A stretch of DNA of 6,395 nt from Cyclobacteriaceae bacterium (GTDB lineage Bacteria; Bacteroidota; Bacteroidia; Cytophagales; Cyclobacteriaceae): contig JANYKP010000028.1 of assembly GCA_025358195.1 (NCBI GenBank), positions 1 to 6,395 of the forward strand, given 5' to 3'. How positions within the stretch are numbered: the first letter of the stretch is position 1; every line of letters begins with the position of its first letter. The position numbers and the translations under genes were made by a program. Positions 1 through 5,627 of the stretch are shown here, piece after piece. Under the pieces are notes generated by a model. That model ran no database searches, was not told the DNA's origin, and saw nothing but the letters and a program-made list of their open reading frames with translations.

Positions 1-287
1 ACTGCCAGCGCGTTGTTGAAAAATTTTTCGTCTGCACTCCACCAGAATGGATTGTTCAGGACGGCAGTACCCCCAATGGCCGCATTCTTTAAGTAGGCCC
101 GGTAAAATGGAACATCTTGGGAGATCCGATCAATGATCACCGAGTATCCGGTATCTTCCGCCTGTTGCACTTTATCGATGAGTACCGGTTCTGCAGAAAT
201 ACCCTTACGCCCCAGTTTATTGATCCGCTCGACAAATGCTTGCGGAAAAGAACGTTCAAGGCCGTGTAAGATTCCGATTTTCTTCAT
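1..287 (-). CDS. ATP-grasp-like ligase, N-terminal part (runs off the left edge)
   Basis: I translated this partial gene from the sequence: 95 complete codons are open from an ATG at 287 down to the window edge, beginning MKKIGILHGLERSFPQAF. The visible part looks like the pre-ATP-grasp domain of a carboxylate-amine ligase: an N-terminal beta strand (KKIGILHG), a second strand ending in VIIDRIS near residue 55, and then NNPFWWSADEKFF at about residues 78-90. An Asn-Asn-Pro followed by a Lys-Phe pair is typical where ATP-grasp enzymes enter the nucleotide-binding region. Such enzymes activate a carboxylate with ATP and join it to an amine or thiol. The ATP-binding and metal-binding residues lie outside the window, so activity cannot be judged. 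The start is 12 bases after the stop of the alpha/beta hydrolase upstream, which supports co-transcription. There is no signal peptide, so it is probably cytoplasmic. That it is coding is quite sure; the family name is from memory of similar sequences and less sure. Confidence 0.72.
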   Translation of the reverse strand, partial: MKKIGILHGLERSFPQAFVERINKLGRKGISAEPVLIDKVQQAEDTGYSVIIDRISQDVPFYRAYLKNAAIGGTAVLNNPFWWSADEKFFNNALA

Positions 288-299
288 GTGCGCCAGGCG

Positions 300-1244
300 T
301 TAGTTTTTAGACTTTAAAACCGCGATTACGATCTCTTGCAGTTTGATTGGTTCAGTAAGGTTAAGATTATGGGCTGAATTTGAAAACCAAAATAAGTCCT
401 TTTTTTCCGCTTTTATCATTTTGTAGTATTCTTCCGTAAGTTTAAAGTGGGTCTGATAGTCCCGTGTCCCGATAAGAAAGTAAACCGGGCATTTGATTTC
501 AGGCGCATACACGAAAAAATTCATCTTCGAAGCCTCGTTATACAGGACTAACCATTTCAGGGCCCAAGTCTCCACAAAGGGTTTCAGCGGCGCACTGGTT
601 AACATTTCTTTTGCCAACCATTTCCGGTGATAATACAACTGCTCTCCATTTTGAAACGGGACGCTGATCCCGGCTAGTTCGTTTAATGCTTTCTGGTTAT
701 TCACCTTCGTTGCTTTGTTTTTCATTAATTCCAATGAAAAACGTTCACTTTCCACTTGGTGTACCATCGGGCTGACGGCGAAATATGCCTCCAGCAGATC
801 CGGATGATTTGTGGCTACCATTAATCCTAAGAAACCACCCCAGGAATGGCCCATGAGATAAATCTTCTCTTTGGAAAACCGCGCGCGCAAATAATTAATC
901 ATTTCCACGGCATCACTGACCATCAGCGCAACAGTTATCGGTTGGTTGGAAGAATTTAGTTTTCCCGTTTTACCACTTTCCCGCTGATCCCACTGTACTA
1001 CCACAAAATGTTTTTGCAGTTCGCTGGTAAATCGATCACCATAGCTCATCGAAGAATTGCCGGGGCCCCCATGTAGAAAAAGTAAAACCGGATCGTGGTC
1101 GTTGTTACCTTTCATGCCTATCCATTGTTTGATCCCGCCGATTTCAACAGCTTCCTGTTTATTGATTGCAGAGAATGCCCAGGACGTATCGGGAACAGCA
1201 ACTATTAACAAGAATGAAAAGAAGAAAAATAGTTTGTTCGTCAC
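300..1244 (-). CDS. Secreted alpha/beta hydrolase, proline iminopeptidase-like
   Basis: This is a 314-residue serine hydrolase of the alpha/beta fold. Residues 1-23 form a signal peptide: Lys4, a hydrophobic FFFFSFLLIVAV core and a likely cut after SWA, so the enzyme is probably periplasmic or outer-membrane facing. HGGPG at 58-62 is the oxyanion motif of the proline iminopeptidase (peptidase S33) group. WDQRESGKT (85-93) matches the family's DQRGxGxS block, with Glu where Gly is usual. The nucleophile elbow is GHSWGG with Ser134; the likely acid is Asp262 in IGTRDY and the likely base is His292 in NSAHNL. Length fits the family. The start is GTG at 1244; the next Met is residue 44, beyond the signal peptide, so GTG is preferred. 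It lies 26 bases after the COG4947 esterase and 12 before the ATP-grasp gene. A role in cleaving an N-terminal residue or ester from an exported product is inference; S33 members also include esterases and amidases. Confidence 0.87.
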   Translation of the reverse strand: MTNKLFFFFSFLLIVAVPDTSWAFSAINKQEAVEIGGIKQWIGMKGNNDHDPVLLFLHGGPGNSSMSYGDRFTSELQKHFVVVQWDQRESGKTGKLNSSNQPITVALMVSDAVEMINYLRARFSKEKIYLMGHSWGGFLGLMVATNHPDLLEAYFAVSPMVHQVESERFSLELMKNKATKVNNQKALNELAGISVPFQNGEQLYYHRKWLAKEMLTSAPLKPFVETWALKWLVLYNEASKMNFFVYAPEIKCPVYFLIGTRDYQTHFKLTEEYYKMIKAEKKDLFWFSNSAHNLNLTEPIKLQEIVIAVLKSKN

Positions 1245-1270
1245 AGGTGCTGAAATAAATGATTCTGAAT

Positions 1271-1978
1271 TTACCGGATCATCGACAAATAATGTGGAAA
1301 CATCTCACGCCAGGCAGGCCAGTCATGCGGTGCGTTTTGACGCACATCTAGCCAATGGTTGATGCCTTTGTTGCGCAATACCGATGCCATCCGCTCGTTC
1401 GCATCCCAGCACATGTCATTGGTACCGGTTCCCAGCACAACAAACATGTCATTGAAGTATGGGCTTTGCGCATTCGGGATAAAGTCAGGTGGATTATTGA
1501 AGTAAACATTCTCATCGTAGTAGCCGTCGAGCTGATCCCTGATATCGAAGGCCGCGCCCATATTGAAGACATACTTCGTCACCTCGGGATGCTTGAAAGC
1601 AAAATTAGTGGCATGGTAACCGCCAAAACTGCAACCGGCTGTGGCCACACGGCCCACGCCCGTTTCCCGTTGCATGAGTGGAACCAGTTCGGTGAGTAAG
1701 AAATTGTCATACCAGATATGATTCATTACGCGTTGAGCCGGATGGATGCTTTTGTTATACCAGCTGGACGCATCGATGCCGTCCGGGCAATAGATTTTTA
1801 CAAGGCCTTCATCAATAAACCACGCAACGCTGTCGATCAGTTTAAAATCTTTGTTTTCAGAAAAATGACCCATCGATGTTGGAAATAACATGACCGGGTA
1901 GCCGCGTGTGCCGAAAGCAAGCACTTCTATGTCGCGGCTGAGGCTGGGGGAATACCATCGGTGATAGTGTTCGTACAT
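1271..1978 (-). CDS. COG4947-type esterase of the alpha/beta hydrolase fold
   Basis: I call a 235-residue protein starting MYEHYHRWYS. Family members as I remember them begin near this Tyr-His-x-Trp-Tyr-Ser segment, followed by a strand like IEVLAFGTRGYPVMLFP. The nucleophile elbow is GCSFGG with Ser117, the base is probably His218 in APHDWPAW, and the acid is probably Asp188 or Asp192 in GTNDMCWD. No signal peptide is seen, so it should be cytoplasmic. Longer starts exist in frame (ATG at 2050, giving 259 residues; a still longer one at 2137 would overlap the divergent gene). Their extra residues would be read from an 8-base repeat array, so I reject them. It is the first gene of the minus-strand run that continues into a secreted hydrolase and an ATP-grasp ligase. 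The substrate cannot be told from sequence. Family confidence is good; biological role is open. Confidence 0.85.
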   Translation of the reverse strand: MYEHYHRWYSPSLSRDIEVLAFGTRGYPVMLFPTSMGHFSENKDFKLIDSVAWFIDEGLVKIYCPDGIDASSWYNKSIHPAQRVMNHIWYDNFLLTELVPLMQRETGVGRVATAGCSFGGYHATNFAFKHPEVTKYVFNMGAAFDIRDQLDGYYDENVYFNNPPDFIPNAQSPYFNDMFVVLGTGTNDMCWDANERMASVLRNKGINHWLDVRQNAPHDWPAWREMFPHYLSMIR

Positions 1979-1990
1979 GTTTTGTAGGTG

Positions 1991-2018
1991 AGGAGTTGAG
2001 AAGTCGAGGAGTTGAGGA
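1991..2018. repeat. Degenerate array of period 8, upstream of the COG4947 esterase
   Basis: The units on the plus strand are AGGAGTTG (1991), AGAAGTCG (1999), AGGAGTTG (2007) and the start of a fourth, AGGA (2015). The third copy is identical to the first and the second differs at two positions. The array lies 12 bases upstream of the preferred start of the minus-strand esterase and fills much of the divergent intergenic region. Translating it as an N-terminal extension of the esterase gives residues that do not look like the family. Confidence 0.7.
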
Positions 2019-2055
2019 ATGACCAGAACGTCAGGTAAGTTAAGCCCCATTGTAC

Positions 2056-2063
2056 TATTTTTG
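2056..2063 (+). promoter_or_regulatory. Possible -7 promoter box for the plus-strand esterase
   Basis: TATTTTTG matches the Bacteroidota -7 consensus TAnnTTTG and is followed by CAAACGAG and the ATG at 2072. No TTG/TTTG -33 box is present at the usual distance, and the leader would be only a few bases long. The match is therefore suggestive only. Confidence 0.4.
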
Positions 2064-2071
2064 CAAACGAG

Positions 2072-2929
2072 ATGAGTGAGCAACCAATTAAAGCAAGCGG
2101 ACCAACCGATTTCGTAGAATCTGCGTATTCCTACCATTCTGAAAAGTTAACAGACATCTACACAAAACTCCTCCAACGCAATGTAGAGGTAGAGATCATG
2201 ACGCCCCCGAAAATCTACAAAGGCAAATCATATCCCTTATTAATACTCAATGACGGTCAGGATAGCGAGGCAGTGAAAATAAAAGAGACTGTGTCGAAGC
2301 TGGTAGCAGAAAAATCCATTCCTGAAATCATTGTCGTGGGTGTGATGGCCGCTGACCGTATGCAGGAATATGGCGTTGGTTTTCGTCCCGATTATTTTGG
2401 TCGCGGCCAACTGGCCAAAGCCTACTCCGAATTCATTGTCACCGAGCTTGTCCCCTACCTGCAGTATAAATATCCGATCAGCTCTCTGACTTCAGAACGC
2501 GCCATGGCCGGCTATTCGCTTGGTGGGCTTTCGGCAATTGACATTGTTTGGAGCCACCCGGATTCATTTGGAAAGTCCGGTGTTTTCAGCGGATCCTTTT
2601 GGTGGCGGAAGCGCAACGCGACGAGTGTTTTTTATTCTGACTATCGCGACCGTCTCATGCACCTGCAGGTTCGAAGGGGTAAGTTTAAACCCGGCATGAA
2701 GTTCTGGTTCCAGACCGGTACTCTGGACGAACTCAATGACCGGAACAAAAACGGCGTCATCGACTCGATCGACGATACGATGGATCTGATCACTGAACTC
2801 ACGCGCAAGGGATATCGGCCTTTTCATGATATTCAATACCTGGAGATCAAAGATGGTAAACATAACCAGGAGACGTGGGCGATAGCGATGCCTTATTTCT
2901 TGAAGTGGGCGTTTGGAAAGGGGGCCTAG
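2072..2929 (+). CDS. Putative esterase (esterase D / PF00756-like) with EF-hand-like loop
   Basis: This 285-residue protein belongs to the putative-esterase branch of alpha/beta hydrolases, which includes enterochelin esterase and esterase D. Early strands read VEVEIMTPP (38-46) and YPLLILNDGQD (54-64), where the Asn-Asp-Gly-Gln-Asp turn is typical. The nucleophile is Ser149 in AGYSLGGL, a likely acid is Asp219 in TGTLDE, and the base is His264 in DGKHNQETWA. Just after the acid, residues 223-234 fit a calcium-binding EF-hand loop: Asp223, Asn225, Asn227, Gly228, Ile230, Asp231 and Asp234. No signal peptide is visible, so it is probably cytoplasmic. It is divergent from the minus-strand hydrolase/ATP-grasp operon, across about 90 bases, and may belong to the same process. 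The start at ATG 2072 is chosen for its place just after a -7 like box; the next Met, residue 43, is inside a core strand. The substrate is unknown. Confidence 0.88.
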   Translation: MSEQPIKASGPTDFVESAYSYHSEKLTDIYTKLLQRNVEVEIMTPPKIYKGKSYPLLILNDGQDSEAVKIKETVSKLVAEKSIPEIIVVGVMAADRMQEYGVGFRPDYFGRGQLAKAYSEFIVTELVPYLQYKYPISSLTSERAMAGYSLGGLSAIDIVWSHPDSFGKSGVFSGSFWWRKRNATSVFYSDYRDRLMHLQVRRGKFKPGMKFWFQTGTLDELNDRNKNGVIDSIDDTMDLITELTRKGYRPFHDIQYLEIKDGKHNQETWAIAMPYFLKWAFGKGA

Positions 2930-2936
2930 TGTTAAG

Positions 2937-2968
2937 TTAATCGTGAATTGTTAACCGTTAATCGTAAG
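2937..2968. repeat. Degenerate heptamer array just after the esterase stop codon
   Basis: Units of exactly 7 bases follow one another: TTAATCG (2937), TGAATTG (2944), TTAACCG (2951), TTAATCG (2958) and a trailing TAAG (2965). Positions A3, A4 and G7 are constant and the first and fourth units are identical. It begins 7 bases after the stop codon of the upstream esterase. Confidence 0.72.
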
Positions 2969-2992
2969 AAAATGCCGTGAGACTAGGTTTCC

Positions 2993-3028
2993 TTGTCAAT
3001 TGAGCCATTGTCAACTGTCAATTGTTTA
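2993..3028. repeat. Second heptamer array, in front of the HAD phosphatase gene
   Basis: Units are TTGTCAA (2993), TTGAGCC (3000), one extra base at 3007, TTGTCAA (3008), CTGTCAA (3015) and TTGTTTA (3022). The word differs from the array 25 bases to the left, although both have period 7. The array ends 19 bases before the ATG of the next gene and may sit in its 5' leader or promoter. No clear -33/-7 promoter pair was found here. Confidence 0.72.
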
Positions 3029-3047
3029 AGGCCGATCACTTTTTATT

Positions 3048-3689
3048 ATGACAAATACAAATTCCATTACGACCATTATTTTTGACCTGGGGGGAGTACT
3101 CATTGACTGGAATCCACGCCATCTTTATAAAAAGATTTTTAAAACAGAAGAAGAAATTACGTGGTTTCTTGAAAACGTGTGTACTCCTGAGTGGAACGAA
3201 CAACAGGATGCCGGCCGTTCATTTGAAGTAGCCACCCAGGAACTGGTGCAAAAATTCCCTGAACACCAACAAGCCATCAACGCCTGGTATGACCGGTGGC
3301 AGGAAACCATCCGCGGACCCATCCATGAAACAGTTGAGATTTTAAAGTCCATTAGAGATTCCAGGCGGTACCGGCTTTATGCACTTACCAATTGGTCGGC
3401 AGAAACATTTCCATGGGCGTTGGAGAATTTTGAATTCCTTCATTGGTTTGAGGGCATTGTGGTAAGTGGCGTAGAGAAAACGCGTAAACCTTTCCCTGAT
3501 TTTTATGAAATTCTGTTGAAACGATACAACATCGTTCCGGAAAATTCCATTTTCATCGATGATAATTTGAAAAATGTTGAAGCAGCCCGATCCATGAAAA
3601 TTGATGCTATTCACTTTCAGGGCGCGGAAAACCTGCGAAGTGAACTCAAGAGAAGAAGAATTACGAGTGACGAATCTGAACGTTCTTAA
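3048..3689 (+). CDS. HAD-superfamily phosphatase (subfamily IA, YihX-like)
   Basis: This 213-residue protein carries the HAD motifs in order. Motif I is IFDLGGVLIDW with nucleophile Asp13; motif II is ALTNWS with Thr114; motif III is the Lys of RKPFPD (Lys147); motif IV is FIDDN with Asp171 and Asp172. Residues of about 20-95 between motifs I and II form a helical C1 cap, as in subfamily IA. It resembles YihX, a sugar-phosphate phosphatase of Escherichia coli, and 2-haloacid dehalogenase relatives. A Gly (Gly15) stands two residues after the nucleophile, where many HAD phosphatases have the acid/base Asp. YihX-like proteins also read Asp-Leu-Gly there, so this may be normal for the group. The substrate is probably a small phosphorylated metabolite and cannot be named. 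The last dozen codons (RRRITSDESERS) run through a heptamer array and look like a recent tail. No signal peptide is present. It seems to be its own transcription unit. Confidence 0.9.
   Translation: MTNTNSITTIIFDLGGVLIDWNPRHLYKKIFKTEEEITWFLENVCTPEWNEQQDAGRSFEVATQELVQKFPEHQQAINAWYDRWQETIRGPIHETVEILKSIRDSRRYRLYALTNWSAETFPWALENFEFLHWFEGIVVSGVEKTRKPFPDFYEILLKRYNIVPENSIFIDDNLKNVEAARSMKIDAIHFQGAENLRSELKRRRITSDESERS
3658..3682. repeat. Heptamer array overlapping the 3' end of the HAD gene
   Basis: The units GAATTAC (3658), GAGTGAC (3665) and GAATCTG (3672), with AACG trailing, lie inside the last codons of the HAD gene, ending a few bases before its TAA at 3687-3689. They contain the word GACGAAT (3669-3675). 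The array is an inverted copy of the one at 3743-3782: GAATTACGAGT here is the exact reverse complement of 3750-3760, and TGACGAAT (3668-3675) that of 3771-3778. Confidence 0.65.
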
Positions 3690-3719
3690 TTCGTTAGGCA
3701 TTATTTGTCTTCGTGTTTG

Positions 3720-3737
3720 TCCCGATAGCCATCGGGA
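3720..3737. repeat. CCCGAT...ATCGGG hairpin, intergenic repeat
   Basis: TCCCGAT (3720-3726) pairs perfectly with ATCGGGA (3731-3737) around a 4-base loop AGCC. It lies 31 bases after the HAD stop codon. There is no T-run on either side, so it is not a classical intrinsic terminator, though it could stabilise a 3' end or stop polymerase with help. From memory, close variants of this palindrome recur between genes in many Bacteroidota genomes. Confidence 0.7.
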
Positions 3738-3742
3738 TGGGA

Positions 3743-3782
3743 ACTCATTACTCGTAATTCGTAACTCTTCATTCGTCATTCC
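3743..3782. repeat. Heptamer array, inverted relative to the one at the HAD 3' end
   Basis: Units are ACTCATT (3743), ACTCGTA (3750), ATTCGTA (3757), ACTCTTC (3764), ATTCGTC (3771) and a partial ATTCC (3778). The consensus is close to AYTCGTM. With 3658-3682 it forms an imperfect inverted repeat that brackets the CCCGAT hairpin, making one composite element of about 125 bases. Confidence 0.75.
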
Positions 3783-3800
3783 TTTTGCGGCTTATTCTGG

Positions 3801-3808
3801 TATCTTGC
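3801..3808 (+). promoter_or_regulatory. Possible -7 promoter box for the kinase/transporter pair
   Basis: TATCTTGC, followed by AACAC and then the ATG at 3821, resembles the Bacteroidota -7 box TAnnTTTG with one base missing. A TTTG at 3784-3787 is a poor -33 candidate because only 13 bases separate it from the box. If real, the leader would be about 10 bases long and the box would serve both the kinase and the transporter. Confidence 0.38.
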
Positions 3809-3820
3809 AACACAAAAATT

Positions 3821-4363
3821 ATGCAGGCCACGAACATAATTTCCAGTGCCATTAAAAAAGTAGCGGTCCTTGGCCCGGAGTGCACGGGCAAGACTGACCT
3901 TTCGCAGTACCTCGCCTCTTATTTCAAAACAGAATGGGTGCCGGAATATGCACGGGCTTTTCTTAATAAGCTTAATCGTCCCTACGAGCGTGCCGACCTG
4001 GCCAAGATTGCTCACGGTCAGCTACGCGTGGAGGATGAATGGATGCAAAATGCCAACAAAGTGTTGATCTGTGATACCAACCTGATCGTCATAAAAGTCT
4101 GGAGCGAAGAAAAGTTTGGTAATTGCGATCCTGAAATTTTGGATGCGATGCACGCACGTCACTATGACCTTTTGTTGCTCACTTACATTGACATACCCTG
4201 GGAAGCGGACCCGCAAAGGGAGCACCCCGACAAGCGTGAATATTTCTGGAACATCTACAAAAAAGAAGCGGCCGCTTCAAAAATTCCCACGGTAGAAATC
4301 TCCGGTGTTCGTGAGGAAAGACGCAAGAGGGCTGTTGAGGCAATTAACAAGATTCTCGTTTAG
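3821..4363 (+). CDS. NadR-like ATPase, probable nicotinamide riboside kinase
   Basis: This 180-residue P-loop protein resembles the C-terminal kinase domain of NadR (AAA_28 group) on its own, without the N-terminal adenylyltransferase domain. Walker A is GPECTGKT (18-25, Lys24). EYAR (42-45) matches the conserved Glu-Tyr-x-Arg of NadR, LICDT (82-86) is Walker B-like, and IPWEADPQRE (125-134) aligns with NadR's Pro-Trp-x-Ala-Asp-x-x-Arg lid segment. In NadR this domain phosphorylates nicotinamide riboside to NMN for NAD salvage; that substrate here is inferred by homology only. I start at ATG 3821. A TTG at 3785 would add 12 residues, but they would come from the promoter region beside a repeat array. 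The protein is cytoplasmic. The MFS gene begins 15 bases after its stop, so the two are probably co-transcribed. No PnuC-type transporter is visible nearby, which would have strengthened the call. Confidence 0.84.
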   Translation: MQATNIISSAIKKVAVLGPECTGKTDLSQYLASYFKTEWVPEYARAFLNKLNRPYERADLAKIAHGQLRVEDEWMQNANKVLICDTNLIVIKVWSEEKFGNCDPEILDAMHARHYDLLLLTYIDIPWEADPQREHPDKREYFWNIYKKEAAASKIPTVEISGVREERRKRAVEAINKILV

Positions 4364-4378
4364 TCCATACAGGCATCC

Positions 4379-5608
4379 ATGAGTAATCCTTATGCTGTTC
4401 TACATATCCGCGACTTTCGGTTGTTCATCAGCGCCCGCTTTTGTGTTACGCTGGCTATTCAGATTCAAGCGGTCGTGGTCGGTTGGCAGGTGTATGAAAT
4501 TACAAAAGATCCACTCTCACTGGGTCTCATTGGTTTAGCGGAAGCAGTTCCCTCCATTGCCGTATCGCTCTACGCCGGTCATCTCGCTGACATCGTTCAA
4601 CGGAAGAGGATTATTATTATCACGCTGCTGACATTGTTTGTGTGTTCATTGGCGCTTCTCTTCTTTACGACTCATACGGGAGCGTTTATTTTACAACACG
4701 GGGTATTTCCCATCTACGCAATCATTTTCATCAGCGGTATCGCACGCGGATTTATCACACCGGCGCTCTTTTCTTTTATGCCGCAACTTGTGCCACGCGA
4801 GTTATATCAAAACGCCATCTCCTGGAATAGTACATTGTGGGAGATGGCTTCCATCGGCGGGCCACCGATTGGTGGTTTGATCTATGGCTTCTTTGGGATC
4901 ACGGCGGCATATACAATTGATGCTACACTCATGTTAATGGGGGTGACACTGGCACTGTTAGTAGTCGACCGCCCCTTGCCATCCATTACCGATGAGCAAG
5001 GAATTGTCGACAAGATCAAGGCTGGCCTTCAATTTGTGTTTCAAAACAAAATCATTCTCAGTGCAATTTCGTTGGACCTGTTTGCCGTCCTGTTCGGTGG
5101 GGCGGTCGCCCTGCTTCCCATATTTGCTGATCAGATCCTCGATGTGGGGAAGATAGGTCTTGGCTTTCTGCGATCGGCTCCTGGAATTGGCGCTTTATTG
5201 ACAGCCCTTTATCTCACCTACCATCCCATCAAAAAAAGTATGGGGAGAATATTGTTGTACAGTGTTGCGGGCTTCGGATTGTGTATGATTTTTTTTGCTG
5301 TCTCCAGAAATTTCTGGCTCTCGATGAGTATGCTAGCCATCAGTGGAGCCTTTGATTGCGTTAGCGTAATCGTGCGTGGTACATTGCTGCAAACACTTAC
5401 ACCTGAAAACATGAAAGGGCGTGTTTCGGCCGTCAATAATATTTTCATAGGATCTTCCAACGAGATCGGCGCCTTTGAATCGGGTGTGGCAGCCCGGTTG
5501 TTGAAGGTGGTGCCTTCGGTTATCTTTGGAGGCGTGATGACGCTGCTGGTCGTGGGTGTTACTGCCTGGAAGGCGCCATCGCTCAGGAAGTTGGAGAAAG
5601 TGGGATGA
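4379..5608 (+). CDS. MFS transporter, MFS_3 / EntS-like exporter family
   Basis: This 409-residue inner-membrane protein has the hydrophobic pattern of about 12 transmembrane helices in two halves. Motif A of the major facilitator superfamily is visible between helices 2 and 3 as GHLADIVQRKR (67-77). The matching loop in the C-terminal half is TPENMKGRVSAVN (341-353). A start of RDFRLFISARF and the IGSSNEIGAFESG segment near 357-369 are typical of the MFS_3 group, which includes the enterobactin exporter EntS and many drug or metabolite exporters. Length matches the family. The start ATG lies 15 bases after the kinase stop. The substrate is unknown; linkage to a NadR-like kinase could mean export or exchange of a related nucleoside, but such pairing may be chance. 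The stop codon TGA (5606-5608) falls within the first unit of a heptamer array. Confidence 0.9.
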   Translation: MSNPYAVLHIRDFRLFISARFCVTLAIQIQAVVVGWQVYEITKDPLSLGLIGLAEAVPSIAVSLYAGHLADIVQRKRIIIITLLTLFVCSLALLFFTTHTGAFILQHGVFPIYAIIFISGIARGFITPALFSFMPQLVPRELYQNAISWNSTLWEMASIGGPPIGGLIYGFFGITAAYTIDATLMLMGVTLALLVVDRPLPSITDEQGIVDKIKAGLQFVFQNKIILSAISLDLFAVLFGGAVALLPIFADQILDVGKIGLGFLRSAPGIGALLTALYLTYHPIKKSMGRILLYSVAGFGLCMIFFAVSRNFWLSMSMLAISGAFDCVSVIVRGTLLQTLTPENMKGRVSAVNNIFIGSSNEIGAFESGVAARLLKVVPSVIFGGVMTLLVVGVTAWKAPSLRKLEKVG

Positions 5609-5627
5609 TAAACGATGAATGACGAAT
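5607..5627. repeat. Heptamer array spanning the transporter stop and the DUF2721 start
   Basis: Units are GATAAAC (5607), GATGAAT (5614) and GACGAAT (5621). The last word also occurs at 3669-3675, and inverted as ATTCGTC at 3771-3777. The array includes two bases of the MFS stop codon and the ATG proposed for the next gene, so repeat sequence supplies the start region of that gene. Confidence 0.62.

Noticed and set aside
1057..1699. Plus-strand open frames at 1057-1362 and 1355-1699
   Set aside because: They lie antisense to the two hydrolase genes, whose catalytic motifs are intact; their translations show no family features.
1979..2140. Promoter for the minus-strand hydrolase operon
   Set aside because: I looked for CAAAnnTA (the reverse of the -7 box) and found no match; a weak TAACTTAC-like box is not convincing.
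2937..3028. CRISPR-like array
   Set aside because: Units are 7 bases, contiguous and degenerate, with no spacers and no cas genes in view.
3720..3737. Intrinsic terminator after the HAD gene
   Set aside because: The stem is perfect but no T-run follows on either strand, so it is listed as a repeat hairpin only.
3785..3820. TTG start for the NadR-like kinase giving 192 residues
   Set aside because: The extra 12 residues fall in the likely promoter region; ATG 3821 places the P-loop at the usual distance from the N-terminus.
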